Assembly (NCBI GenBank): GCA_964601895.1
Contig: CAZROT010000019.1
Coordinates: 1 to 26,514, forward strand
Source of the DNA: CAZROT01 sp964601895
GTDB taxonomy: Bacteria; Pseudomonadota; Gammaproteobacteria; Enterobacterales; Enterobacteriaceae
DNA: 26,514 nucleotides
Direction of reading: 5' to 3'
The position numbers were made by a program, and so were the translations under genes. A model generated the notes under the pieces. The model was not told the DNA's origin. It ran no database searches and saw only the letters and a program-made list of their open reading frames with translations. Shown here in pieces: positions 8,901 to 15,905 of this stretch (within the stretch, counting starts at the first letter, position 1; each line of letters begins with the position of its first letter).

Positions 8901-9718
8901 CCATTTCCATTAAGAGTGAAATACTTTGTCTGCCCAAGAAACACGATGGCTGAATAATATACATTTTCATAGGTAAAGCTAATTTGCCGTTTACCATCAG
9001 CAGACGTTATTTTAGTTAAATACCAGGCTGTTTTCGCTTCGCTGTCACCTCCTTTGCAAGAGATGGAAGTGACAGTTTCTGCATTATGAAATTCATATAT
9101 CGTTCCATCTTCAGAAATAATTTTCCAACCATCTCCGGAAAAATTTCCATACCTGGGGGTAATTTTTACATTTTTTGCAGGATAGTTATATATAACACCA
9201 GCCTGGTCAAAGAAAAATTTACCTGATAGTCCGCCGGAATTGTAATTATAAATATCAGGTTCACCATCAATTGTACCATTCTCTAAGCTAATTGTCATTG
9301 AATTAATCTGACCTTGTGTGCCATTTTGTAAAATATTGGCTATTCTGTTTTGAGGATCAGTCACCCAATCAAATTCATCTGCCCTTCCTCTTTGCTGGCG
9401 GCTCACCACTCCTCCTGCATTCAATGTCCAGCCGAGGCCAACCGAAGAAGCAATTTCCTCTACTTTTACACCCCCTGCATGGTAGCTTAAGCTTATTGGC
9501 AAACTAAGCGGGCCGTCTTTTATCTCGTATATGGGTATTGATACATTGGGTATGCCTGTGAACAAACCCACAGGTACCTCTCCATATTTCCCAAGGGAAG
9601 CAGTCGTTGGCGAAGGTGTAATCACATTCCTTAGCTGGTAGTTCCCATTCTGGGTTTGTCCTTTATAGCATAGGATAATAAGCAAAGCTAAAGAAGCGGT
9701 TATTTTTTTGTAGCTCAT
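5930..9718 (-). CDS. Secreted YD-repeat protein lacking an Rhs core
   Basis: A 1262-residue protein with a signal peptide (MSYKKITASLALLIILCYKGQTQ). The N-terminus (PSPTTASLGKYGEVPVGLFTG, then PLSLPISLSYHAGGVKVEEIASSVGLGWTLNAGGVVSRQ) is the SpvB/Rhs-like opening common to large secreted Bacteroidota proteins. Later there are YD repeats (YIWGYNKKYPVAEVRG, FYEYDNFNRLTLIRDQDNN). It has no RhsA-type core and no obvious toxin tip. After a cysteine-containing linker (NPCSATFNQTQW...) it ends in about 80 residues of beta-rich sequence (GSGTLGTVPPGTYTVVVSRP). It is the second gene of the operon, 26 bp after the outer-membrane protein gene. It may be a partner or shell component for the downstream Rhs toxin; that role is inferred. 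Duplicated Rhs-type genes in tandem are common in this group, so an independent function is also possible. Confidence 0.88.
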   Translation of the reverse strand: MSYKKITASLALLIILCYKGQTQNGNYQLRNVITPSPTTASLGKYGEVPVGLFTGIPNVSIPIYEIKDGPLSLPISLSYHAGGVKVEEIASSVGLGWTLNAGGVVSRQQRGRADEFDWVTDPQNRIANILQNGTQGQINSMTISLENGTIDGEPDIYNYNSGGLSGKFFFDQAGVIYNYPAKNVKITPRYGNFSGDGWKIISEDGTIYEFHNAETVTSISCKGGDSEAKTAWYLTKITSADGKRQISFTYENVYYSAIVFLGQTKYFTLNGNGECLSTDPPSCSGTNLFNTPRLKRIDFSEGYVKFNYNNSRQDIYNGDDKSLDQIEIYSASNTLIRKYDLAYSYFGSGPDPDSKRLKLTSVTEKSATNSPKPPFIFTYEESVQVPNRHSLSVDHWGYYNGKTNTSYISSFKFTNPYTGLTYNYNGADRNANPATMQAGILKKIQYPTGGETEFTYETNTTSDSRITPVTYDEYYSYSLNQAYTSLSSPYETGTFTVPAQGADVKFTVSGLTSSNSYCNYEVNLHCYLIKDNNISTPYTEITDGTNGVSLSLPAGTYKFRFTFNGCYTGNLNFSINLHNKIPVLSEMGKRPVGGLRIKQLEDRAGGGIQPVVRKYRYETDYDPTQSSGVLLNFPEYGYVLTAENRLGDGTPGNPCYLDRTCVYLVRQSKTNYPLATSQGSYVGYWNVIEDLENNGEVWHRYNANSTPNPLFPFAPVEASEWQRGAEISTKYYAKNTGQLVLSKEVNYGYISTNLNTAKGYMVGRNFIITGSCTNVWANAPLTTYDIIPQFWALNYTNERQYDQSDPSKFIETTMNYTYDPNHYQVSQVKTSTTSSVSNVKDEIVTVKKYPQDYSFPGSAYLPEALGIKLLKDLHIVNLPIEEYSYRQKRNTSTNVLSDQRVTNSTIITYKENNPYPAEVFRLETTSPFTLSAYGTGSSIGVSGNNNILIKNSNSTIANAFKSALLFSSYDDKGNLTQQQKANDVLHSYIWGYNKKYPVAEVRGISHSQAMSVLSQTVLDNPSGDAALRTEINKIRNNFPLAQTVAYTYHPFLGITSQTDLNNRSIFYEYDNFNRLTLIRDQDNNILKRICYNYTGQVENCDVACTNTTPNWQNTATALRCQQSGGQNTGYQEQEQKDMNPCSATFNQTQWVVSGYNATACPPPSQVTITYNNIANTANFSAQYTNNTTQQVYNFNIPGSGSGTLGTVPPGTYTVVVSRPNQGGFELLMLIGTGCTYQSVEYTGTFYNVIVDNCHHITIEYDF

Positions 9719-9744
9719 AACTTATTGTAGCTTATAGTTAGTTA

Positions 9745-11193
9745 TTATTGTATAGTATATCCAACCCTCACCAGCACCGCCTGTGTCCTCGGAACTTGCT
9801 CATAACTCAAAAAATCCCACAACAGCTGCAGCTTCGTTTTCTTAAAGAATTTACTTCGCACAGAAACCGTCTTGCTCAACCCGATCAGCCCGCTTTGTTG
9901 CCAGGCATCCCTGTCTCTTAATTGATCTATATGCTGAAAAGCGCTGCGATAATTCATTTCATATCCGCCCGTCAGCCAGAAGGCGCCCTTCAGGTGATAA
10001 TCAATAAAACTTCTCAGGCCCGCACCCTCATGGGTAACTTTGATATGCCGTATATCTTTTCCCCAGCCCATTTTATAAGAAGCGCCGATGCCGATCACAG
10101 ATTTATCATTTAGCTTATACCCGACCGATAGTCCCAGGTCACTCGTCACCGGTAGCAAACCATTGCCACGAACATTTTGCAGATTCGTACCCAGCTCCAG
10201 TCTCTTCCAGAATCCCTTCGTCTTTTGATGGTTGGGTTTAAAACCTTCCGGCATAATGTCATCAGACCCTGAGCCTGGCGAAAGGCCACCACCTTGTCCT
10301 CCTGCGCCCTGGCGAAGGATCTTATCTTTCAGTTGCTGCAATTGCGTTTGAGCCGATTGAATATTCTGCTGAAACTGCTGCATACCACCCGGTCCCGCCG
10401 CAGCAATTTGTTGTTGAATCAAATTATTCACTTGCACTCTTGTCTGCAACCCAGCGAGGTTCGCCGGTGAAACCGGATCACTGCCCGGCAACCGGAACAA
10501 AGAAGCCAATTGCGAATTCTTCCGCATGAAGTCTTTGAACATATTCGTTCTGCTCAGCATCTCCATCGCCTTGCTTTCTCTTTTACCTTTATCTTTCAGC
10601 AAAGCTTTGTATTCATTCAACTGGGCACTGTAGTAATACACTTCTTTATTAATACCTTTCAGTTCCCGCATCATACCCAAACCTTGCAACTGTTGTTTCA
10701 GTTGCTCCCTTCTTTGCCGGATAAATTGCTGAATCGCCTCAGCCTGCGAAAACTTACCTTGCAACAACTTTGTTTGCGCCAGTGCTACCTTCACCTTCCC
10801 GCCTGCGCCGTTTGCTTCCAAAAATTTCAGGGCCGTCATGGTGGAATCCAGCTGGCTGATATAAGTTCCGGCGTTATCATCATTACCGGACAACTTCGCT
10901 GACAGCGACCCATACCTTTCTTTCATCTCCTCCAGCCTCATCTTTGCCATAACAGAATCCTTCCCTTTCATCATCTTTGCATACAACTTTTCTTCCGCCC
11001 GCTGCATGCGTTGCAGTGTCCTCTGGCTTTTGGCAACAATCTTCTCCGCCAGCTTTTCTGATTTTCTTTCAATCGTAGATGCCCATTTTTGCGGATCAAG
11101 CTTACTCAGCAACGAATCAACCTTTGATTGGGGAGAGCAAACACTGCCTGCAAGCAGTGTGATGGTGAGAAAGATAAATTTTACAGTAGTCAA
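9745..11193 (-). CDS. Coiled-coil plus outer-membrane beta-barrel protein, first gene of the Rhs operon
   Basis: A 482-residue exported protein. A signal peptide (KFIFLTITLLAGSVCS) is followed by about 250 residues rich in K, E, Q and L with heptad character (ERKSEKLAEKIVAKSQRTLQRMQRAEEKL). Then comes a Q-rich and G-rich linker (GAGGQGGGLSPGSGSDD), then about 160 residues of alternating beta-strand pattern ending in VLVRVGYTIQ, which fits an outer-membrane barrel with a terminal aromatic-rich strand. No ATG is available: the frame is closed by a TGA about 40 bp upstream, and the best start is TTG at 11193. The protein probably anchors or exports the Rhs-type proteins encoded 26 bp downstream. 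I recognise it only as a Bacteroidota-type hypothetical protein of Rhs operons. Confidence 0.8.
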   Translation of the reverse strand: MTTVKFIFLTITLLAGSVCSPQSKVDSLLSKLDPQKWASTIERKSEKLAEKIVAKSQRTLQRMQRAEEKLYAKMMKGKDSVMAKMRLEEMKERYGSLSAKLSGNDDNAGTYISQLDSTMTALKFLEANGAGGKVKVALAQTKLLQGKFSQAEAIQQFIRQRREQLKQQLQGLGMMRELKGINKEVYYYSAQLNEYKALLKDKGKRESKAMEMLSRTNMFKDFMRKNSQLASLFRLPGSDPVSPANLAGLQTRVQVNNLIQQQIAAAGPGGMQQFQQNIQSAQTQLQQLKDKILRQGAGGQGGGLSPGSGSDDIMPEGFKPNHQKTKGFWKRLELGTNLQNVRGNGLLPVTSDLGLSVGYKLNDKSVIGIGASYKMGWGKDIRHIKVTHEGAGLRSFIDYHLKGAFWLTGGYEMNYRSAFQHIDQLRDRDAWQQSGLIGLSKTVSVRSKFFKKTKLQLLWDFLSYEQVPRTQAVLVRVGYTIQ

Positions 11194-11245
11194 GTCAGTC
11201 GGTTGTGACAGTAATTTATTATCCTGTCAGCTCTCTGCCTGCAAA

Positions 11246-11279
11246 ACTTCGTGAAACCCCATCTTTACTTCGTGAAACC
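11246..11279 (-). promoter_or_regulatory. Two 13-bp direct repeats upstream of the Rhs operon
   Basis: ACTTCGTGAAACC occurs exactly at 11246-11258 and again at 11267-11279, a 21-bp period (two helical turns). It lies 53-86 bp upstream of the TTG start of the operon's first gene. Paired direct repeats with this spacing are what dimeric response regulators bind, for example LytTR-type proteins, which use about 21-bp spacing. A weaker third copy (CTTGATGAAAC) follows near 11298. No TAnnTTTG box was found on the minus strand here. The regulator is unknown. Confidence 0.4.
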
Positions 11280-11339
11280 GGTTTACATTCAAAAATTCTT
11301 GATGAAACATTGAGCATTCAGACTGTGGAGAATTACGCC

Positions 11340-11468
11340 TGTTGTTTGGTGGGGGGAATAAAAAAGTACGGGGAACAAGAAGGTCCGGGGGCCAAAACCA
11401 GCGTTTCCAAACCACTGCAACCTCACCTCTCTCACCTATAAAGGAAAAGGCTTCTGGAAAGAAGCCTT
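11340..11468 (+). repeat. Dispersed repeat copy 1 (core plus hairpin)
   Basis: The core at 11340-11393 reads TGTTGTTTGGTGGGG, an A-run, then ACGGGGAACAAGAAGGTCC and GGGGGCC. A hairpin follows at 11447-11468: arms AAGGCTTC and GAAGCCTT around the loop TGGAAA, followed by TGAACCC. The same core-then-hairpin order occurs in copy 4 (core 20548, hairpin 20702-20719). This copy lies in the leader region between the Rhs operon and hipT. The sequence left of the core is not clearly alike, so this is a partial copy. Confidence 0.8.
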
Positions 11469-11608
11469 GAACCCGGCCAGGCCAGCAGCGAAGCTGATAG
11501 CATGGCACCATTAAACCTTATCCTATGAAAATTCTTGTTCAATTTATTAAACAAATTTGAATTTTGCAACAACTTTCAGGCATCCCGCCCCCCGGAAGCA
11601 GCAGACCA

Positions 11609-11647
11609 GGCGGAAAAAAAAGCACGGGGAACAAGAAGGTCCGGGGG
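11609..11647 (+). repeat. Dispersed repeat copy 2 (right half of core)
   Basis: GGCGGAAAAAAAAGCACGGG continues as GAACAAGAAGGTCCGGGGG, matching the right half of the repeat core. The copy ends one base before the hipT stop codon (11649-11651 on the minus strand), so this repeat forms the immediate 3' end of the hip operon. Read on the minus strand it gives a G/C-rich stretch followed by a run of eight T, so it could also serve as a weak transcription terminator for hipBST. The left half of the core (TGTTGTTTGGTG) is absent or heavily altered. Confidence 0.7.
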
Positions 11648-11648
11648 A

Positions 11649-12635
11649 TTACCCTACCGTAAATTTGAATCTCTTCAGCTTATCCTCATAATGACTAACA
11701 TACCTTTCCTTCGTAGCATCCTCCAAAAAAGATTGCTGGATCATGGCTGATACTTCATCCTGTTTTGCCAAAAGGGAATCTATTATGGCGGCGCTTCTGG
11801 CAGGCAACAAACCAAACCGGGTAGCCAGCGCTTCAAAATTCGGTCTTCCAAAATAGCCGTATTGCTGATAAAAGTCACTTTCTATATCTCCTGTATACAA
11901 GTCCAGGGCCGTATCGCTTTCATTTGGCGTATGTAATACGGTACACATCAGGTCGTATGCCCTGGAAAGAGTATAATCACCAAACTCAGTTTGCACAAGC
12001 GAAAAATTTTTTAAATGTGCATCCCCGTTGGAAAAAAGGTAATTGAATAGCACCAGTCTGAAAAAAGACTCCAGCGCCGGTAAGGAGGCGCCTACCTTTT
12101 CTTTGATCAACATGCCGATATCTTCATAAGTGCCATCATACTTATAATTTTCTCCATCCTTTTTCCTGGTCTTGCCGCTTATTTGTGCAAAATCTTCCTG
12201 CAGCCGTTTGCTTCCATCGGGTTGCACATCAAATCGCCGGGTAATATAGGCCGGTGCCCCATCCTTAAAATAGATAAGTGCATTTTCTGCAACCGGGATT
12301 TTAAATAGTTGGCCTGCTATCTGCATTGTCAGGTGTTCATTCTCCGGGGCCTGGTCCTGCTTTACAATAAGAGGGGTAGGAGGAATAGGCTTTAGAATGT
12401 ATTGACCGCCCTTCTCTGACAATTGCAATTCTTTCTTTTCCAAACGCAGTGAATATTTCAGTTGCACTCCCGATATAGAGAGTCTTTTTGTTCTTTCCTG
12501 GTATTCCGGGAGGTTATCAGCTTTGGGTGCATCAAATGGCAGTATAGGACTCACCTTCTTGCCATCAAAAAGTTTTTTCCGGCAGCCGCTGCAATACCCT
12601 TCAACATTTTCCTTATAGCAACCGTAGCATTTCAT
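11649..12635 (-). CDS. hipT: HipT: HipA-family serine/threonine kinase toxin with N-terminal zinc ribbon
   Basis: A 328-residue HipA-like kinase that lacks the usual N-terminal HipA_N domain, which is encoded by the separate gene just upstream. The Gly-rich loop region carries the SISGVQ motif (Ser53 and Ser55), the position of regulatory autophosphorylation in HipT-type kinases. K82 (YILKP) fits the ATP-binding lysine. NGDAHLKN at 203-210 is the catalytic loop with D205, and D228 in AYDLM fits the metal-binding Asp. Residues 3-18 hold a CxxC...CxxC pair (C3, C6, C15, C18), probably a small zinc ribbon. Known HipA/HipT toxins phosphorylate aminoacyl-tRNA synthetases; the target here cannot be read. 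The start overlaps hipS by 4 bp. Gene order B-S-T matches the tripartite HipBST systems. Confidence 0.9.
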   Translation of the reverse strand: MKCYGCYKENVEGYCSGCRKKLFDGKKVSPILPFDAPKADNLPEYQERTKRLSISGVQLKYSLRLEKKELQLSEKGGQYILKPIPPTPLIVKQDQAPENEHLTMQIAGQLFKIPVAENALIYFKDGAPAYITRRFDVQPDGSKRLQEDFAQISGKTRKKDGENYKYDGTYEDIGMLIKEKVGASLPALESFFRLVLFNYLFSNGDAHLKNFSLVQTEFGDYTLSRAYDLMCTVLHTPNESDTALDLYTGDIESDFYQQYGYFGRPNFEALATRFGLLPARSAAIIDSLLAKQDEVSAMIQQSFLEDATKERYVSHYEDKLKRFKFTVG

Positions 12636-12964
12636 GTTTCTGTACTTAACTTTACCGTTATGGCGCCGATAGTATCTTCTCCGGCAGTTTTTAGTAGCCG
12701 GGTAAAATCGTCATCCTCATCAATCTTAAGTAGCCGGCATTGTATATCTTTATTTATTCCCTCTGCCAGCATTCCGTAAAAAAAAGGGAACAAATCTCTG
12801 GATGCATATTGCTTTTGCGTCTTGGGAAAACTCAGGCTGATCGCCGGCATATCCCGGTTTGCATAATAGTCATCTGAATAGGTGAACAGATAGCTTGTTG
12901 GGTTGGTATTCTTTTCTAAGAACCCGGCCAGTACCCCGTTGTTATAAACCCCTGCCCTGGTCAT
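12632..12964 (-). CDS. hipS: HipS: stand-alone HipA N-terminal domain, antitoxin-like
   Basis: A 110-residue protein equal to the HipA_N (couple_hipA) domain: AGVYNNGVLAGFLEK at the start, then AISLSFPKTQKQYASRDLFPFFYGMLAEG, which follows the family pattern ISLP...PFFxxLLPEG, and a GAITV block near the end. In single-chain HipA this is subdomain 1. In HipBST systems the separate HipS protein is the direct antitoxin of HipT, so the same role is likely here. Its ATG overlaps the hipB stop codon by one base (TAATG), and its end overlaps hipT by 4 bp, so the three genes are translationally coupled. Confidence 0.88.
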   Translation of the reverse strand: MTRAGVYNNGVLAGFLEKNTNPTSYLFTYSDDYYANRDMPAISLSFPKTQKQYASRDLFPFFYGMLAEGINKDIQCRLLKIDEDDDFTRLLKTAGEDTIGAITVKLSTET

Positions 12965-13173
12965 TAGCTAACAGTTTTGATTCTTAATTCAAGCTCTAGC
13001 CCCAGCACATCCGCCACTTTTTTAAGTGTCTCAAAGGAGGGATTGCCACTCCCTTGCTCAATCAGGTGGAGTGTTTTATTCGCCACTTTACTAAGCTCTG
13101 CAAGGTCTTCCTGTCTTAAGTTAAGCGACTCACGTCTTCTCTTTATTAAATCACCGACCTCCTTTAAATTCAT
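12964..13173 (-). CDS. hipB: HipB: XRE-family DNA-binding protein of the HipBST operon
   Basis: A 69-residue helix-turn-helix protein of the Cro/CI (XRE) type: VGDLIKRRRESLNLRQEDLAELSKVANKTLHLIEQGSGNPSFETLKKVADVLGL covers almost the whole chain, with the recognition helix around ANKTLHLIEQG. It is the first gene of the operon. HipB proteins repress their own operon and bind the kinase partner. Three near-palindromic 12-bp sites upstream (13178, 13238, 13299) fit as its operators. The nearest site ends 5 bp from the ATG, so binding there would cover the start region. Confidence 0.92.
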   Translation of the reverse strand: MNLKEVGDLIKRRRESLNLRQEDLAELSKVANKTLHLIEQGSGNPSFETLKKVADVLGLELELRIKTVS

Positions 13174-13177
13174 ATCC

Positions 13178-13310
13178 GTATTATATTACTGATTTAATGC
13201 TAAATTAAGTAATTTCGAATAAATTTCACTTTAATATGTAATAAATTACATTTTTATATTAAAATACTTACGGTTGAACTAAAAATGTGGCTGAAAATGT
13301 AATATAATAC
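13178..13310 (-). promoter_or_regulatory. Three evenly spaced operator-like palindromes before hipB
   Basis: GTATTATATTAC at 13178-13189, GTAATAAATTAC at 13238-13249 and GTAATATAATAC at 13299-13310 are each one mismatch from a perfect palindrome of the form GTAATATATTAC. The first and third are exact reverse complements. Their spacing is 60 and 61 bp, about six helical turns, so proteins bound at all three would lie on the same face of the DNA. They fill the leader of the hipBST operon in very AT-rich DNA. No TAnnTTTG box was recognised. Binding by HipB is inferred. Confidence 0.6.
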
Positions 13311-13400
13311 ATACTAAATGGTCGCCTGAAACCCTCCCCCTAACCCCTGGCTACTGGCTATTTGTAAATAGAATTCAATAAATATTTCTTTACATCATAA

Positions 13401-13461
13401 TTCACCCGCCGCATCCGCAGTATAAAAGAATCCATCAGCCATTTGCCGGAAAATAAACAGC
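13401..13461 (+). pseudogene. 5' relic of a nucleotidyltransferase-HEPN gene
   Basis: These 61 bases match the start region of the nucleotidyltransferase gene at 22541-22601 with about five differences, covering 21 bases before the start codon and the first 13 codons. The start codon position reads ATA instead of ATG (13422-13424). Similarity stops at 13461; within about 20 bases the dispersed repeat begins. The rest of the gene is missing, so this is a fragment left by recombination, not a working gene. It is in the same orientation as the longer copy. Confidence 0.75.
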
Positions 13462-13482
13462 CCGGTTCCAGCCTCCTCCTGC

Positions 13483-13650
13483 AAACTCCCCAGGCCTTAT
13501 TTTTTAACCTGAATCATACCGCCATCCGCCCCGGGATCATTCAACTCTGAACAGCTTCCCATCTGCCTGCATGACGACTGATCAGAAATATGACTATTGT
13601 TTGGTGGTGGTAATCAAAAAGCACGGGGAACAAGAAGGTCCGGGGGAGCC
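13483..13650 (+). repeat. Dispersed repeat copy 3
   Basis: A diverged but long copy. ACTCCCCAGGCCT, TTAACCTGAATCA, GGGATCA, TCTGAACA, CTGCATGACGAC, CAGAAATA and TTGTTTGGTGG occur in the same order and spacing as in copies 4 and 5, followed by AAAAAGCACGGGGAACAAGA and AGGTCCGGGGG. It starts just after the nucleotidyltransferase 5' relic and ends in the long non-coding stretch before the Fic gene. The reading frames across it are not convincing as plus-strand genes. Confidence 0.8.
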
Positions 13651-14125
13651 ATAGCTCCAGCGCTGTATGGCCCGGATTGGATCCCCGAAATGCAAGATGA
13701 TACGATTGGGTACGATTATATCCGATCCCTGGTCCCATTTCCCAATTCGCGAATGGCGAAGCAGGTGGGCTGTGGGCAGCGAAAGCTCCCGATAGCTCAC
13801 CGGATACTGGTTGAAAATTCAATTCTTTGTGCAGTATCTGGCATATGATTCACCCTAAAGTCAGGCAGGAATGAACCTGAGAGGCCGGCCACAGTCCTAA
13901 AATGGCTGAAAAATTGAACTGAAATTATAGCAAATTTACCCAAATTGACTTTGCCGGCAGATTCAAAAGATCATATATTCAATTGATTTTAATCAAATTG
14001 AGGTCAAAATTGCTTTACCGGCTACTATTTACCCCCCCTCCCGCTTATTGTGCCTGTAAACCATAGGTCAGCGTGTTTTAGAGATTTTGCTCAATTAATT
14101 TGGATGTAAATGTTCCCATTTTTAG
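13651..14125. other. Non-coding stretch between repeat copy 3 and the fic promoter region
   Basis: No credible coding region, RNA gene or terminator is seen here. Small features only: a 10-bp palindrome ATTCGCGAAT at 13745-13754, and an AT-rich inverted repeat TTGATT/AATCAA near 13985. The left part is of mixed composition and could be an unrecognised gene relic; the right part is AT-rich. Confidence 0.5.
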
Positions 14126-14189
14126 TACATTTGGACTAAATTTTACCCGATCTATCGTAATTGGATCACCCAAATACTTACATTTGGGT
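14126..14189 (+). promoter_or_regulatory. Promoter boxes and palindromic operator before the Fic gene
   Basis: Two TACATTTG boxes (14126-14133 and 14179-14186) fit the Bacteroidota -7 consensus TAnnTTTG and form part of a 9-bp direct repeat TACATTTGG 53 bp apart. The second lies inside a perfect inverted repeat with 8-bp arms, ACCCAAAT (14168-14175) and ATTTGGGT (14182-14189), separated by 6 bp. A repressor bound there would block that promoter. The AbiEi-like N-terminus of the Fic protein is an obvious candidate. No well-spaced -33 TTTG is clear. Confidence 0.5.
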
Positions 14190-14273
14190 TAAAATATTTC
14201 TCATTACATTTAATATGGATGAAATTATTCCCATTCAATACCTAATAGAGCAAATCAGGAGGAAAAAATTGCC

Positions 14274-15746
14274 ATGAACAGGCTACAGGAAATAATAATA
14301 GGGACCAAAGAAAGGTCAAAGGAGATCGGAAAATGGGAGAAGCAGGGCCTGCTGCGAAAGATAGCGCCACGGCTTTACACATCCAGCCTGGAAGAGGCTC
14401 CGGAAAAAATCATCCGTCGCAACTGGTACCGGGTCATTTCAGACTTGTTTCCGGAAGCCTTCCTGAGTCATCGGAGTGCGCTTGAACGGATGCCGACTCC
14501 CGGTGGTCACCTTTACCTGACCCGAAACTATAAAGGAACGCTGGAACTTCCGGGACTGATCCTGCATTTTTCCAAAGGCCCCGAACCGCTGGAAGATGAT
14601 ACCTTATTTTTTGGCAACCTGAAAGCCTCCGGGCTTTCCCGTGCATACCTGGAAAACCTCCAGCGGTCAAAAGGGGACGGGGAAGAATCCAAAACCCTGA
14701 GCCGGGAACAGCTTGAAGAAAAAATAGAATCGTACCTGCGGGTGAAAGGAGAAGAAGCTCTGAACAAAATTCGGGACCGGGCAAAAGAGATCGCTCCGGC
14801 GCTGGGCATGGAAAAAGAACTGGCGGAATTAAACCAGCTGATCACGGATCTGCAGGGAACCGGTTTATCAAAACGACTGGTCAGTCCCATCGCCAGGGCC
14901 AGGGTACTGGGGGAACCGGTGGACCCTGACCGGGCGCAACTCTTCGAATCAGTCTATGCAGAACTGGTCAAAAAAGAATACCCGGACTACCCCGAACAAA
15001 ACAAGTCGCTCCGGTCATACCAGAACTTCGGTTTCTTTGAAAGTTATTTTTCCAATTATATTGAAGGAACAGAGTTCACGGTTCAAGAGGCCAAACAGAT
15101 CATCACGACATCAACACCACTGCCCGCAAGGGATGAGGATTCACACGATATACTCGGCACTTACCAGCTCGTTTCCAACCGGCAGGAAATGTCCATCGTT
15201 CCGGCTACCCCGGATGAATTTGTAAAACTGCTCAAGGAACGCCACGGCATTTTACTCAGTTCCAGAAAGTCAAAAAACCCCGGCGAGTTCAAGGACCAGA
15301 ACAACCGTGCCGGCAATACCGAATTTGTGGACAAGGAACTGGTGCCCGGCACACTTAAAAAAGCGTTTGAGTGGTACTCACTCCTGCAACACCCGTTTGC
15401 AAAAGCGGCCTACCAGATGTTTGTCGTAAGCGAAGTGCATCCGTTCCTGGACGGTAACGGAAGATTGGCGCGGGTCATGATGAACGCGGAACTGAGCTCA
15501 AAAGGTATGTCCAGGATCATTATTCCTACTGTATACCGGGAGGATTATATGGGTGCACTGAAAAAATTATCCAAACAACGCGATGCGGATGCGTATATCC
15601 GGATGCTGCAGCGTGCATGGGAGTTCAGCAGCCGGGTGCATGACGAAGATCTCGACACCATGGAAAGGTATCTCGTCGGTTGCAATGCGTTCCTGACTTA
15701 TAAGGAAGGCTATCTGAAAATTGTTCCTGATGAATTCAAACAATAA
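14274..15746 (+). CDS. Fic-family protein with AbiEi-like winged-helix N-terminus
   Basis: A 490-residue protein. Residues 389-400 are HPFLDGNGRLAR, the complete Fic active-site motif (catalytic His389, phosphate-binding GNGR), so it should transfer AMP or a related nucleotide moiety to a target protein. S260-N-Y-I-E264-G265 matches the inhibitory motif (S/T)xxxE(G/N). Placed before the Fic core, it makes this a self-inhibited class II Fic. Residues 1-110 (KEIGKWEKQGLLRKIAPRLY, WYRVISDLFPEAFLSHRSAL) resemble the winged-helix start of AbiEi-type antitoxins, which would give the enzyme a DNA-binding or sensing part. The start is supported by AGGAGG at 14257-14262, one of few strong ribosome-binding sites here. 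It may be autoregulated through the upstream palindrome. Activity and target are not shown. Confidence 0.9.
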   Translation: MNRLQEIIIGTKERSKEIGKWEKQGLLRKIAPRLYTSSLEEAPEKIIRRNWYRVISDLFPEAFLSHRSALERMPTPGGHLYLTRNYKGTLELPGLILHFSKGPEPLEDDTLFFGNLKASGLSRAYLENLQRSKGDGEESKTLSREQLEEKIESYLRVKGEEALNKIRDRAKEIAPALGMEKELAELNQLITDLQGTGLSKRLVSPIARARVLGEPVDPDRAQLFESVYAELVKKEYPDYPEQNKSLRSYQNFGFFESYFSNYIEGTEFTVQEAKQIITTSTPLPARDEDSHDILGTYQLVSNRQEMSIVPATPDEFVKLLKERHGILLSSRKSKNPGEFKDQNNRAGNTEFVDKELVPGTLKKAFEWYSLLQHPFAKAAYQMFVVSEVHPFLDGNGRLARVMMNAELSSKGMSRIIIPTVYREDYMGALKKLSKQRDADAYIRMLQRAWEFSSRVHDEDLDTMERYLVGCNAFLTYKEGYLKIVPDEFKQ

Positions 15747-15789
15747 ATACTCAATGATCTTTTTCTTTCCGGTAAAAGTCTAATTTTAA

Positions 15790-15903
15790 ACTGCCTGTGA
15801 TTTAGGGGTACTTACAATTGAGCTGGAAACCTTTGGTAAGGTTAAAGGGGTGGCACCGATATTACCGTCAGTCGATGAAAATCTCGAGCAAAAACCTGAG
15901 TAA
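15790..15903 (+). pseudogene. Possible C-terminal remnant of an unknown gene
   Basis: An open frame of 37 codons with no ATG, ending in TAA at 15901-15903, two bases before the ATG of the next gene. It reads ...LGVLTIELETFGKVKGVAPI then LPSVDENLEQKPE, which looks protein-like. Such close coupling suggests the end of a lost upstream partner, or an N-terminal extension of the operon cut off by deletion. It may equally be chance. I do not recognise the family. Confidence 0.25.
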
Positions 15904-15905
15904 GT

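Noticed and set aside
5930..9718. Second Rhs toxin with its own tip
   Set aside because: No Rhs core motif (DPxxGRW, NNP..DPDG) and no separate C-terminal domain with immunity gene were found. The next gene is a peroxidase-like protein.
13597..13848. Plus-strand frames across repeat copy 3
   Set aside because: The frames are not kept between repeat copies on this strand, have no ribosome-binding site and run into sequence without similarity.
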